Origin: Streptomyces sp. L2 | GTDB taxonomy: Bacteria; Actinomycetota; Actinomycetes; Streptomycetales; Streptomycetaceae | Assembly (NCBI RefSeq): GCF_004124325.1 | Contig: NZ_QBDT01000001.1 | Coordinates: 3,720,001 to 3,784,000 of the forward strand | Direction: 5' to 3' | DNA length: 64,000 nt | Shown here: piece by piece, positions 53,999-61,938 of the stretch | Layout of the letters: every line of letters starts with the position of its first letter | Position numbering within the stretch: the stretch's first letter is position 1 | The notes under the pieces: model-generated | Databases searched by the model: none | The model's input: only the letters and a program-made list of their open reading frames with translations | What the model was told of the DNA's origin: nothing | Program-made: the position numbers and the translations under genes

Positions 53999-54031
53999 CA
54001 CCCCCTCTCTCTAAAGAGAGAGGAGGGGGTG
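53997..54031. terminator. Hairpin after the iteron array
   Basis: The arms CACCCCCTCTCTCT and AGAGAGAGGAGGGGGTG pair with a short bulge around AAAG. It forms a strong stem and likely ends transcripts from the long operon; a role as a structural part of the origin is also possible. Confidence 0.7.
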
Positions 54032-54132
54032 CGACCCCGCGCAAACGCCACACACACCACAAGGGCACCCCCCGATACCGCGCTTACCCGGTTCCACCCG
54101 GACCCACGCGACATAGCCCAGGAAGCCCGCCG

Positions 54133-54681
54133 ATGACCATCGCCGCCCTCCGCAACCTCCTCGCCGAGATCGACGCCCAGGGCGGCCCCGAAGCCGCCCG
54201 ACGGTGGCGCCTCGACATCCCCGACACCGAAGGGACACCCGACCCGATGACCACCACGACCGATCCCGGCGTTCTGCCGCCGCTCGTCACTGTCCGCCCG
54301 CCGGCCCCGGATGAGGATCCGGAACGCCTGCCCGTCGGCCGGCTCCTCGCGTGGGGTGACCAGCGCGACGACCCCGAGGTGCAGGCGCAGGCAGCGCGGG
54401 CCCGTGCTGCTCTCGTCGGTCTGCGCGCTCGGTACGCCGCGGACCGGGAGCTGAGCGCGCTCGCCGCTGAGCGGGAGCAGCTGGAGCAGCGCCTGGCCGA
54501 AGTGCAGGCCCGGGAGCAGCAGCTGGCCCCCGTGAAGCCGAAGCGGAAGTCACCCGAGTACGACGCCCAGACGGTGCGCGCCTGGGCCGACGACAACGGC
54601 ATCGAGTGCCCATCGCGCGGCCGCGTGCCGAAGCAAGTCCTCGAGGCATGGCGCGCGGCGCAGGCCGCGGAGTCCGCGTGA
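54133..54681 (+). CDS. Protein with C-terminal Lsr2-type DNA-binding domain
   Basis: 182 residues. The C-terminus (about 145-178) has the Lsr2 DNA-binding pattern TVRAWADDNGIECPSRGRVP with the R-G-R loop that inserts into the minor groove. In place of the Lsr2 dimerisation strands there is a long Ala/Glu/Arg coiled coil (about 90-135). Lsr2 silences AT-rich foreign DNA, so this may be an element-borne silencer or an anti-silencing decoy. Its promoter region overlaps the downstream edge of the iteron array. Confidence 0.82.
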   Translation: MTIAALRNLLAEIDAQGGPEAARRWRLDIPDTEGTPDPMTTTTDPGVLPPLVTVRPPAPDEDPERLPVGRLLAWGDQRDDPEVQAQAARARAALVGLRARYAADRELSALAAEREQLEQRLAEVQAREQQLAPVKPKRKSPEYDAQTVRAWADDNGIECPSRGRVPKQVLEAWRAAQAAESA

Positions 54682-54688
54682 TGCCGGA

Positions 54689-54717
54689 GGCCGCCCCTGC
54701 ACCAATCAGGGGCGGCC
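54689..54717. terminator. Terminator after the Lsr2-like gene
   Basis: An 11-bp perfect stem (GGCCGCCCCTG with CAGGGGCGGCC) and a 7-base loop lie eight bases after the stop codon. Confidence 0.85.
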
Positions 54718-54761
54718 GCCGAGCCCATCCCACCACACCACCCACCACCAGGAGTCACATC

Positions 54762-55520
54762 GTGAGCAAGCAGCCGGCCGGGCCCGCGTGCGGGAACAAC
54801 CCGAACTACCGGATGAGCGACGGCGACCGCCAGGTCGTCGAGGACTTCAAGGCGTACCTCGTCACCAGGGCCGCTCTCCGTGACCGCATCGCCGAGACGC
54901 TGTACGCGTTCGATCACCCCAGCCGGATCGTGCCGCTGCGCGAGACCGGCATGGAGCCCGCCTATCAGGAGACTGCTGCCGCGGTCCTGGCCGTGCTGCC
55001 CGCACCCGACCAGCAGGCCGCCGAGGTGACGCGCCTCCGCAGCGAGTTGGCCAAGGCGCTGGAACGCAACGCCGCCGACCGATGCGCCGACTACGCCGCC
55101 GGCCTCCGCAAGGCCGCGGACTTCGTCGGCAACGACGACGACTGCGGCTGCGGAGGCTGCGACTCCTGCGTGCCGAACAAGCTCGCCGCCGAGCTGCGCC
55201 GCATGGCCGACGAGGCGCAGCCGGCCGAGACCGCCACCACCGGCCTCGCGACCCTCGCCGCCGCCCTCGACGGCCTCCACACCCTCATCGCCACCAGCAG
55301 CCGCGACTGGGGCGCCTATCGCGTCGACGCCTGGATCTGGGCCGTCATCTGCGGCTGGGACTGCGAGAAGACCGAGCACGACGACAGCTGCACGCACGGC
55401 GCGCTGGAAGAGATGGCCGGCATGCACGGCTGGGACGAGGCGACCGTGGCTAAGGCCCGCCGCTACCGGGCCGCGGTCCGCGCCCTGGTTGAGGCGCAGC
55501 AGGACGGAGCCCGCCCGTGA
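54762..55520 (+). CDS. Hypothetical protein with internal Cys cluster (252 aa)
   Basis: 252 residues, mostly helical. A Cys-rich insert (CGCGGCDSCVP) lies in the middle, and CGWDCEKTEHDDSCTHGALE is near the end. The N-terminus has FKAYLVTRAALRDRIAETLY. No family is recognised. GTG 54762 follows AGGAG. It begins the next coupled gene group. Confidence 0.7.
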   Translation: MSKQPAGPACGNNPNYRMSDGDRQVVEDFKAYLVTRAALRDRIAETLYAFDHPSRIVPLRETGMEPAYQETAAAVLAVLPAPDQQAAEVTRLRSELAKALERNAADRCADYAAGLRKAADFVGNDDDCGCGGCDSCVPNKLAAELRRMADEAQPAETATTGLATLAAALDGLHTLIATSSRDWGAYRVDAWIWAVICGWDCEKTEHDDSCTHGALEEMAGMHGWDEATVAKARRYRAAVRALVEAQQDGARP

Positions 55521-55747
55521 TCTTCTTCGAAGCCGTCGGCACCCTCATCAGCCTCGGCCGCTGGATGGTCGCCTGGCTCGTCGTCCTCGCCGTCGTCGCC
55601 ACTATGTGCCTCCTCACCGCGCTCGCCACCGGCGCCTACGCCGTACGCGTCGTCTGGCGTTCCACCAACGGCCCGTCGTGGGCGCGCAGTAGGCGTGAAG
55701 CCAAGCGTCTGGCCCGCGCGAGCCGCGACTACGACGAAGCCGCATGA
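55517..55747 (+). CDS. Small membrane protein (76 aa)
   Basis: 76 residues. A hydrophobic helix (WLVVLAVVATMCLLTALATG) is followed by a basic tail (WARSRREAKRLARASRDYDE). GTG 55517 overlaps the upstream stop and its stop overlaps the next ATG. Function unknown. Confidence 0.65.
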   Translation: MIFFEAVGTLISLGRWMVAWLVVLAVVATMCLLTALATGAYAVRVVWRSTNGPSWARSRREAKRLARASRDYDEAA

Positions 55748-55914
55748 CCGGCCCGTCATCCACGCCCCGGGGCGAGCACACACCCGCCCCAGGCGTCACC
55801 TGGCAGACCGAACTGGAGCGCGTCGAGCAGCTCGTCGACGACGACACGCCAGACCCCCGACCGAACCGAGCCACCCGCCGCGCCCTCGCGCGCGCCACAC
55901 GGAGGAACAAGTGA
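55744..55914 (+). CDS. Hypothetical protein (56 aa)
   Basis: 56 residues. A short helix (WQTELERVEQLVDDDT) precedes a basic tail (RATRRALARATRRNK). It is too short for a family call but sits exactly between two coupled genes (ATGA at both ends), which supports it as a gene. Confidence 0.6.
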   Translation: MTGPSSTPRGEHTPAPGVTWQTELERVEQLVDDDTPDPRPNRATRRALARATRRNK

Positions 55915-57122
55915 CCATCGCCCGCTACCGCAAGAAGCCCGTCGAGATCGAAGCCGTCCGCGTAGTCGACACGCTCAAGGCCGCCAAGCACGAATGGAAC
56001 AGCCTGCCGTCATGGCTCGCCACCGCCTACGAAACCGGCCACGTGCTGTTTCTCGACAACGCCGTCTCCATCGTCACCCTCGAAGGCGCCATGCGCGCCG
56101 AGCGAGACGACTGGATCATCCGGGGTGTCCAGGGCGAGCTGTACCCGTGCAAGCCCGATATCTTCCGCGCAACCTACGAGGCCGTGGACGAGGACGAGCA
56201 CACCGGGCCGCTCGTCCCACCAGCCCTCAGGGCCGCGTTCCGGCAGGGCGACGCCGAGGCCGAGCGGACCCTCGCCATACTGGCCGGGCCTGAAGCAGAG
56301 CAGTACCGCGCCGCCCTGTCCGAGGCCATGAGGCTGGGCAACGGCGCACCATGGTCCGCCATCCGCGACCGCGCCTCCGAGCTGGCCGCCACGGAGCAGC
56401 GCGCCGCCCACGACGACGCCGAGCTGCGCCGCATCCGCCGCGACAGCCTTACCCGGGCCGAGCAGGCCGAGGCCGGGCGGCTCGCCGCCGACAACATGCT
56501 GCGCGCGGTCTGCGAGGTGTTCGGCGGCCCCCATCAGGACCCGATCGTGAAAGCGCGCGAGACACTGGCTCGCGCCGAACGGGCCGAGGCCGCCATCGAG
56601 CGGGTGCGCTCCCTCGTGGCCGGCATCGCCCACCCAACCTCGGCCGGCATCAGCGACTACGACCTCGGCCGCCACGAGATGGCGACCGCCGTAGTCGTCG
56701 CCCTCACCGACCAGCCAGCGCCCGACCAGAGCGAGGCAGCGACTGAAGCGACCGACACCGAGATCGCGCGCGCCGCGCTCACCGAGGTGTACTGGCCCAT
56801 GGCCGACCTCGACCACCCACAGCACCCGGCCAACGCCGCACCACGCCGCTTCACCGCCGCACCGCGCGACCCCGAAGCCGAGCAGGCCGCCGAGGAGCGC
56901 GCCCGGGAGATGGCCGACCAACATGAGAAGACCGCCCGCGTGTTCGCCGCGCTCCACCGGTCCGCCGAGGGCACCGTGACCCGCGTCATCGACCTCTACG
57001 AGCAGTGGGTGAAGGCCGGCCCGCCGCCCCTCGGCACGAGCGTGTACCGCTGGTGGGACGCCCGGCTCGCCGAACTCCACAACGCCATCCAGCCGCCCGC
57101 CGACCAGGCCACGGAGAAGTGA
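55911..57122 (+). CDS. Phage protein with N-terminal KPVEIEAV/GELYPCKPDIF domain
   Basis: 403 residues. The N-terminus is a common phage domain (ARYRKKPVEIEAVRVVDTLK, TLEGAMRAERDDWIIRGVQG, ELYPCKPDIFRATYE). The rest is a long helical region (about 130-380, rich in Ala and Glu) with no family. Similar short phage proteins end after the domain, so this is a long variant. GTG 55911 overlaps the previous stop. Confidence 0.78.
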   Translation: MTIARYRKKPVEIEAVRVVDTLKAAKHEWNSLPSWLATAYETGHVLFLDNAVSIVTLEGAMRAERDDWIIRGVQGELYPCKPDIFRATYEAVDEDEHTGPLVPPALRAAFRQGDAEAERTLAILAGPEAEQYRAALSEAMRLGNGAPWSAIRDRASELAATEQRAAHDDAELRRIRRDSLTRAEQAEAGRLAADNMLRAVCEVFGGPHQDPIVKARETLARAERAEAAIERVRSLVAGIAHPTSAGISDYDLGRHEMATAVVVALTDQPAPDQSEAATEATDTEIARAALTEVYWPMADLDHPQHPANAAPRRFTAAPRDPEAEQAAEERAREMADQHEKTARVFAALHRSAEGTVTRVIDLYEQWVKAGPPPLGTSVYRWWDARLAELHNAIQPPADQATEK

Positions 57123-57124
57123 CC

Positions 57125-57703
57125 ATGCGGATCTTCTACGACACCGAGTTCCTCGAGGACGGCCACACCATCGAATTGATCAGCATCGGCATGGTCGCCG
57201 AGGACGGCCGCGAGCTGTACGCCGTGAACGAGGACATCAGCAAGGACCCGCTCCACGAGCGAATCTGCAAGCACCAGTGGCTGATGGAAAACGTCATCCC
57301 GCACCTTCCGCTCTTCACAGGTGGCTCGGCCAAGGGACACGGACGCCTGTCGATGTCCTTGACCTACCGAGGCTTCTTCAACCTCGACATGAAGAGCAAC
57401 ACCGTCATGCCACCGAGAATGATCCGCAACGCCGTCCGCGACTTCGTCCTCGCCGCGCCCGACCCGCAACTGTGGGCCTGGTACGGCGCGTACGACCACG
57501 TCGCCCTGGCGCAGCTCTTCGGCCGGATGATCGACCTGCCCGAGGGCGTGCCGATGTGGACCAACGACCTCAAGCAGGAGGCCGCGCGGCTCGGCAATCC
57601 GACGTTGCCCGAGCAGCCAGACGGTGTGCACAACGCGCTGGCCGACGCCCGGCACAACCTGGTCCGCGCGCAGTACCTCGACGAGATCGCGAGGGCGAAG
57701 TGA
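57125..57703 (+). CDS. Rv2179c-like 3'-5' exoribonuclease
   Basis: 192 residues. The DEDD nuclease motif is seen in RIFYDTEFLEDG and IELISIGMVAEDGRELYAVN, with WAWYGAYDHVALAQLF and a final HNALADARHNLVRAQYL. The family (Rv2179c-like) degrades RNA 3'-5'. ATG 57125 has GGAG upstream; a GTG at 57119 overlaps the previous stop and would add two residues. Confidence 0.88.
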   Translation: MRIFYDTEFLEDGHTIELISIGMVAEDGRELYAVNEDISKDPLHERICKHQWLMENVIPHLPLFTGGSAKGHGRLSMSLTYRGFFNLDMKSNTVMPPRMIRNAVRDFVLAAPDPQLWAWYGAYDHVALAQLFGRMIDLPEGVPMWTNDLKQEAARLGNPTLPEQPDGVHNALADARHNLVRAQYLDEIARAK

Positions 57704-57705
57704 CC

Positions 57706-58023
57706 ATGCAACCCTTCGCCTCACTCGGCCGGATCGTCGACTCCCGCCCCCGGAAGTGCGGTCACTCACCCGGCGACAACCCCGGCACCGACTGCCCCGC
57801 TGACGCCACCTGGCACATCATGTGGAACACCGGCGGGGAAGTCAGCCTCGCCTGCGATCCACACATGGACATTGCCCGCCGCTTTGTGTTCCTCGACTCC
57901 CACCGCATCGGCCCCGACTGCGACATGCCCGGCGCGCTCTGGGACTTCGATGGGAAGCGGTGCGTCTACCCCGACGAGCCCGCGGTCGAGACCGCAGCAG
58001 TCGAGCAGCCCGCGACCGTCTGA
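57706..58023 (+). CDS. Hypothetical protein with Cys/His residues (105 aa)
   Basis: 105 residues. CGHSPGDNPGTDCPADATWH and a central LACDPHMDIAR suggest zinc binding. No family is recognised. ATG 57706 follows the exoribonuclease stop by three bases; a GTG at 57700 is possible. Confidence 0.68.
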   Translation: MQPFASLGRIVDSRPRKCGHSPGDNPGTDCPADATWHIMWNTGGEVSLACDPHMDIARRFVFLDSHRIGPDCDMPGALWDFDGKRCVYPDEPAVETAAVEQPATV

Positions 58024-58025
58024 AC

Positions 58026-58118
58026 ATGACGAAGGGGCGCGCCCAGACCTCCCCAGATCCACAGCACGCCCCAACCGGTGCGATCACCGTACCGCCCGCC
58101 ACCGACAGGACCCCATGA
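58026..58118 (+). CDS. Very small ORF (30 aa), uncertain
   Basis: 30 codons starting MTKGRAQTSPDPQHAP. Its stop overlaps the next ATG (ATGA), as in most of this operon, which supports it weakly. No other support. Confidence 0.35.
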   Translation: MTKGRAQTSPDPQHAPTGAITVPPATDRTP

Positions 58119-58294
58119 CCGAGCTACCGCAGCCCTACGAGGTCACCGCCACACCCGGCTGGCCGCCCGTCGCGATCCCCGGCAGGCCCGGATGGTGGCG
58201 GCACTGCGGACCGAACGGCGAACAGATCGATCTGCCCACCAACGACCCGAGGAGAAAGAATGTCCAGCAACCGCCCGCCCCTCAAGGCCGCTGA
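58115..58294 (+). CDS. Hypothetical protein (59 aa)
   Basis: 59 residues with a Pro/Trp-rich segment (TATPGWPPVAIPGRPGWWRH). It overlaps the next gene by 35 bp. No family is recognised. Confidence 0.5.
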   Translation: MTELPQPYEVTATPGWPPVAIPGRPGWWRHCGPNGEQIDLPTNDPRRKNVQQPPAPQGR

Positions 58295-59153
58295 GCCAGC
58301 GAACGACTGGCCACAGGCCGCCTCGCCGTCCAACGTGCTCGACATCCCTATCAGGAATGGCGTCTACGTCGTCACCCCTGCCATGGCGAAGAGCTGGCTC
58401 GAACACCGCAACCTCGAACGCAACCGCCGCTACAGCAGCACCATCGAAGCCAAGTACGCCGCCGAGATGCGCGCCGGCCTCTGGAAGACCACACACCAGG
58501 GCATCGCCTTCGACCACGACGGCTTCCTCCTCGACGGCCAGCACCGTCTCGGCGCCATCGTCCGCCTCAATCAGCCGATCCAACTGGACATCCGCGTCGA
58601 CTGCGACCCCGACACTTTCGACGTCCTCGACACCGGGCACAAGCGCACTGCCCACCAGATGCTCGGATCACAAGCTCACGCCAAGGTCGTATCCGCTGCG
58701 GCTCGATTCCTCGGCGCCCTCGACGGAACGATCCGCACCGGACACATCCGCTCTGGAGTCTTCGCCGTCTCGCCCAGCAGCGCCGAGGTCCTCGCCGTTG
58801 TCGAGGCGTGGCCCGAGTTGGGAACGCACGCAGCGTCCGCCGTGTTCTGCCGGAGCAAGGGCCAGATCCTCGCAGCCCCGCACCTGGCGGTCCTCTCTCA
58901 GGCCGCCCGCACGAGGTACGCGGACAAGATCCCGATGTGGCTGGATGGTCTGGCCTACGGAGAGAACCTCACCGGCGCCGATCCGCGCCTCCACCTCCGG
59001 AACCGCATGGCATCGGAGCGAGCTGCTCTGAATCGGCAGCAGCCGACCGCTTACACCCTGATCGTGAAGGCCTGGAACGCCCACGCCCAGGGAGCGAGCA
59101 TGGGCGTACTGCGCGTCCGAGCTGAAGAAGCGATTCCGAGCGTGATTGCCTGA
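58260..59153 (+). CDS. ParB/DGQHR-like phage protein
   Basis: 297 residues. The motif FLLDGQHRLGAIVRLNQPIQ and DVLDTGHKRTAHQMLGSQAH is typical of phage proteins with a ParB-nuclease-like DGQHR domain. The C-terminal half is helical. The motif is usually tied to DNA modification or replication, but the role is unknown here. It is followed by a hairpin terminator and is the last gene of this group. Confidence 0.78.
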   Translation: MSSNRPPLKAAEPANDWPQAASPSNVLDIPIRNGVYVVTPAMAKSWLEHRNLERNRRYSSTIEAKYAAEMRAGLWKTTHQGIAFDHDGFLLDGQHRLGAIVRLNQPIQLDIRVDCDPDTFDVLDTGHKRTAHQMLGSQAHAKVVSAAARFLGALDGTIRTGHIRSGVFAVSPSSAEVLAVVEAWPELGTHAASAVFCRSKGQILAAPHLAVLSQAARTRYADKIPMWLDGLAYGENLTGADPRLHLRNRMASERAALNRQQPTAYTLIVKAWNAHAQGASMGVLRVRAEEAIPSVIA

Positions 59154-59164
59154 CCGAAACGGCA

Positions 59165-59200
59165 GGGGCGCCCTCACAGTCTGGCCGGACTGGGCGCCCC
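59165..59200. terminator. Terminator after the DGQHR gene
   Basis: Arms GGGGCGCCC (59165-59173) and GGGCGCCCC (59192-59200) form a 9-bp GC stem with an 18-base loop, directly after the coding sequence. Confidence 0.75.
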
Positions 59201-59246
59201 TTCGGTGGAACACATTGTACCGCCCTATGTGCCAAGGGGACGAACG

Positions 59247-59966
59247 ATGACCACCACCGCCACCCACCTCCGCACCATCGCCCTCCACTGGACCGACCTC
59301 CACGAAGCCGCCGGCCAGCCCGTCACCGTCGGCGCCTTCGGCCTCGGCCTCCGCGGCTACCTCGCCCGCCTCGACGCCGCAGACCGCGACGAGTTCAACT
59401 ACGACCGGAACCACGCCGCCCACCTCCGCACCCAGGAACGTGACCCGCTCCAACTCGGCGAACGCCCCATCCCCGTCCGCCTCCACATCCTCGACACCAT
59501 GCGGCTGGTGGAGGCCGCGCTCAACGACACCGCCGACCAGATCGCATCATCCACGCAGCGCCCGCCCATGCCCTACGCCCCCGCCTCCTGGCCGGCTGCC
59601 GACCGCGCCCGCCGCAACGCCCTCGCCCACGCAGACCTGGCCGACCCGCGCCGCTGGAGGTGGACCGGACGCCGGCGCACCGCCCCGTACGTGGCGTTGT
59701 GGCTGCTGGCTCGGGTCGAGGACAAGGGTGGTCCGTTCCGGAAGCTGACCGGGGCCGAGCTCGGGCAGATCGGTGTCGTCGCGGACGGCGCCGCCGCCCG
59801 AATCGAGCAGGCCCTGGACATCGCGGCGCAGCAGCGGACCCTGTCGACACCGTGCCCGGACTGCGACGGCGCGGTCGACGTCCACGGCGGCGAGGGTCGG
59901 GTGCCCGTCGCACACTGCACCGGATGCGGCAGGATCTGGGCCGAGAGCGGGGTGATCGCGGCCTGA
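59247..59966 (+). CDS. Hypothetical protein with C-terminal zinc ribbon (239 aa)
   Basis: 239 residues. A large helical domain (TIALHWTDLHEAAGQPVTVG) with WRWTGRRRTAPYVALWLLAR is followed by a zinc ribbon (CPDCDGAVDVHGGEG, then CTGCGRIW). It likely binds nucleic acid. ATG 59247 follows AAGGGGA. It is convergent with the leftward gene pair behind it, separated by a hairpin. Confidence 0.72.
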   Translation: MTTTATHLRTIALHWTDLHEAAGQPVTVGAFGLGLRGYLARLDAADRDEFNYDRNHAAHLRTQERDPLQLGERPIPVRLHILDTMRLVEAALNDTADQIASSTQRPPMPYAPASWPAADRARRNALAHADLADPRRWRWTGRRRTAPYVALWLLARVEDKGGPFRKLTGAELGQIGVVADGAAARIEQALDIAAQQRTLSTPCPDCDGAVDVHGGEGRVPVAHCTGCGRIWAESGVIAA

Positions 59967-59978
59967 CCCCGGACGCGT

Positions 59979-60013
59979 CGAAGCCCCCGCCTCGCTGGAG
60001 GTCGGGGGCTTCG
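59979..60013. terminator. Bidirectional terminator between convergent genes
   Basis: Arms CGAAGCCCCCG (59979-59989) and CGGGGGCTTCG (60003-60013) form an 11-bp stem between genes ending at 59966 and 60025. Confidence 0.82.
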
Positions 60014-60024
60014 GTGCGCGCGGG

Positions 60025-60363
60025 CTACGGCCGCCACTCGTCGCGGTAGCCGGGCCGGTCCGCGTACACGGCGGCTTTACGCTTGGTCCACCGCCCCAGC
60101 ACGTGCAGCATCGCGGGCAGGTAGTCCGCCTCCCGACGCAGGGCGGCCACCTGGAACGGGTCGGCGCCCTCACCTGCTTCGGCGAGCCTGGCTGTCTCCC
60201 GCTGGTGAGCATCGTGGGCGGCCAGCACGCGCTCGTACTCGGCGAGCAGTTCGCGGTCCGCGTCGATCTCGCGCAGCACCCGCGCCGGATCATGGCGGGC
60301 GATCCGCGCGGTCCGCTCGTCCTCGTCGAACTGCGCGCGCAGCCACACCACCAGCTCATCCAT
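60025..60363 (-). CDS. DUF6221-type protein (112 aa)
   Basis: 112 residues. The opening DELVVWLRAQFDEDERTARI and the helical middle (RETARLAEAGEGADPFQVAA, then LPAMLHVLGRW) match DUF6221 proteins of Streptomyces phages and elements. Function unknown. Its start overlaps the end of the regulator gene by 8 bp. Confidence 0.8.
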   Translation of the reverse strand: MDELVVWLRAQFDEDERTARIARHDPARVLREIDADRELLAEYERVLAAHDAHQRETARLAEAGEGADPFQVAALRREADYLPAMLHVLGRWTKRKAAVYADRPGYRDEWRP

Positions 60364-60886
60364 CCTGCGCCTCCGCCTTCCGCTTCAACCGCCGAGCCAT
60401 CTCGGCTGCCTCATGCCACACCTGCGCCTTGTCCTCCAGGGCATCGCTCATCTTCTCCTCGGCCAGCTTGGACAGCTCTCCCGCCCGCTCCTGCAGTGCC
60501 TCCACCACCTCGATGACAACCGCCGCCCGGAAGGCGTCGATCCTCTCGCTGGCTCGCTCAGAGTTCCCCGGGGAGTGCTCCTTGCCGTCCATGGCGAAGG
60601 CATAAAGATCACTGCGGGGATCCGTCGTCGTGGGCACTGGCTCTCCTTGTGGTGGCGGGGTGAGGTCCGTGCGCTTGCCGGGGCTCGGCGGATTCGCGGC
60701 GAACCACGCGGCCACCTCATCGGCGCGGAACCGGGGTCGTGTGCTGCCCTCGCCCTCGACGGGTTTCGGGAAGGTGCCGCGCGTCCGGTACGAGTGCACC
60801 GACTGCCGGCTAACCCCGTGCTCCTGCGCAATCTCCGTGACGGTCATCAAGCGCGGCACCCCCTCGTTCTCAGGGCTCTTGGGCAC
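60356..60886 (-). CDS. AlpA/MerR-type HTH regulator
   Basis: 176 residues. A N-terminal HTH (TVTEIAQEHGVSRQSVHSYR) with a wing ending in RPRFRADEVAAWFA is of the AlpA/Xis type. The C-terminal half is helical. GTG 60886 was chosen, with GGGAAGGATG upstream; ATG at codon 14 is possible. It is transcribed against the main operon from a region with an inverted repeat and is a second excisionase- or repressor-like candidate. Confidence 0.8.
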   Translation of the reverse strand: MPKSPENEGVPRLMTVTEIAQEHGVSRQSVHSYRTRGTFPKPVEGEGSTRPRFRADEVAAWFAANPPSPGKRTDLTPPPQGEPVPTTTDPRSDLYAFAMDGKEHSPGNSERASERIDAFRAAVVIEVVEALQERAGELSKLAEEKMSDALEDKAQVWHEAAEMARRLKRKAEAQDG

Positions 60887-60901
60887 GGCAACATCCTTCC
60901 C

Positions 60902-60928
60902 GAACCTCTTGACGTTGTAAAGAGGTTC
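60902..60928. promoter_or_regulatory. Inverted repeat in the divergent AlpA promoter
   Basis: GAACCTCTT (60902-60910) and AAGAGGTTC (60920-60928) form perfect 9-bp arms with a 9-base centre, 16 bp before the regulator start. It fits autoregulation. Confidence 0.7.
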
Positions 60929-60955
60929 TGCCACTCTGGCACTGCACAACAAGTC

Positions 60956-60993
60956 GGCCCCGTCCCGCTGAGTTGGCGCTCCGGGACGGGGCC
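60956..60993. terminator. Strong hairpin before the 61030 gene
   Basis: 12-bp perfect stem (GGCCCCGTCCCG with CGGGACGGGGCC) and a 14-base loop lie between the inverted repeat and the rightward gene. It may be a terminator or an attenuator for the downstream genes. Confidence 0.7.
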
Positions 60994-61029
60994 AGGCCCA
61001 CCTCAACCATCACGAAAAGGCAGGCCCTC

Positions 61030-61197
61030 ATGGCCAACCGTACCGACCAGCCCAACCACGAGCACAGCCCCCACACGGCCCGCGACTGCAACCTGTGCGC
61101 GAGCCTCCGCCACCCCGCCCGAGCCGCCGAAGGCCGCGCCCTCGACAAGCACCTCGCCGCCAACCCGCTCCCGCGCCAGACCGGCGGTGCGCGATGA
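61030..61197 (+). CDS. Small protein (55 aa)
   Basis: 55 residues with CNLCASLRHPARAAEGRALD and a polar N-terminus. No family is recognised. ATG 61030 has a weak GAAAAGG ribosome site; its stop overlaps the next ATG. Confidence 0.6.
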   Translation: MANRTDQPNHEHSPHTARDCNLCASLRHPARAAEGRALDKHLAANPLPRQTGGAR

Positions 61198-61337
61198 GCG
61201 AGCAGGACGAGCGGGACCTCACCCCGCAGCCGAACCCGATCGTCACCGAGCCCGCCACGGCGGCCGCGTGCCAGCGCGACTACGACCAGGCCGGCGACGT
61301 CCGTGAGCGCCTCGGTTGGAAGGACGGGCAGAGCTGA
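61194..61337 (+). CDS. Small protein (47 aa)
   Basis: 47 residues, acidic N-terminus, QRDYDQAGDVRERLGWKDGQ at the end. It is coupled to both neighbours by overlaps. No function recognised. Confidence 0.55.
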   Translation: MSEQDERDLTPQPNPIVTEPATAAACQRDYDQAGDVRERLGWKDGQS

Positions 61338-61654
61338 TGCGCGACCCCGGTATCTACAGCCCGCAGTTCGCGGACTTCGATCAGGCCGTCTACAGCCACC
61401 CCATCCTCACCGGCATCGACGAGACCGCCCGCTACGGCATGGAGTACAGCACCGACGGCGGCCGCACCTGGCAGCCCGATCCGCAGGCGTCCACGGTCTG
61501 CGGCGGGCACGTGCAGTCCGAGATCGCGTACGCGCTCCGGGCGGCCGGGGACTCCTCCGGCGACGGCGTCATCTCGCTGGACGGTTCCACGGTCACGGTC
61601 CGGCGCGGCAACGAGTGGACCCGCTGGATCCCGCCGCGAGGGGAGCGCGCCTGA
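61337..61654 (+). CDS. Hypothetical protein (105 aa)
   Basis: 105 residues. The segment YGMEYSTDGGRTWQPDPQAS is strand-rich and the last part ends WIPPRGERA. No family is recognised. The ATG shares a base with the upstream stop, as does its stop with the next gene. Confidence 0.65.
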   Translation: MRDPGIYSPQFADFDQAVYSHPILTGIDETARYGMEYSTDGGRTWQPDPQASTVCGGHVQSEIAYALRAAGDSSGDGVISLDGSTVTVRRGNEWTRWIPPRGERA

Positions 61655-61860
61655 TGGGCTGGTTCAGCTCCGGCCGCGACCGACAGCTCGCCGCCACCCG
61701 GTACGTCGGCCGTGAGTCCGCCAGCGACCGCGCGGCCCGGCAGCGCCGCGACAACCACAAGCGGACCGGCGCCCGAGACGCCGCCCGCGCCGGCCAGGCC
61801 TGGGAGGACCGGGACCGCGCGGCTGAACGGGGCCGCCGCTGGTACCGGCCCGCCCGATAA
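61654..61860 (+). CDS. Hypothetical basic protein (68 aa)
   Basis: 68 residues, highly basic and helical (ASDRAARQRRDNHKRTGARD). It may bind nucleic acid. 78 bp behind it are non-coding. Confidence 0.6.
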   Translation: MGWFSSGRDRQLAATRYVGRESASDRAARQRRDNHKRTGARDAARAGQAWEDRDRAAERGRRWYRPAR

Positions 61861-61938
61861 CCCACCGACCGCCGGCCCCTTCGCGTACTCCAATCCCCCC
61901 GTCCGCGAGGGGCCGGCCCCCGCTCCCGGAGAAGCACC

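Noticed and set aside
53522..54136. 204-codon frame through the iteron array
   Set aside because: It starts inside the helicase gene and consists of repeat-derived residues; no ribosome site or family.
61095..61337. 80-codon frame from GTG 61095
   Set aside because: The same stop is better served by ATG 61194, which overlaps the stop of the preceding gene; the upstream codons overlap that gene.
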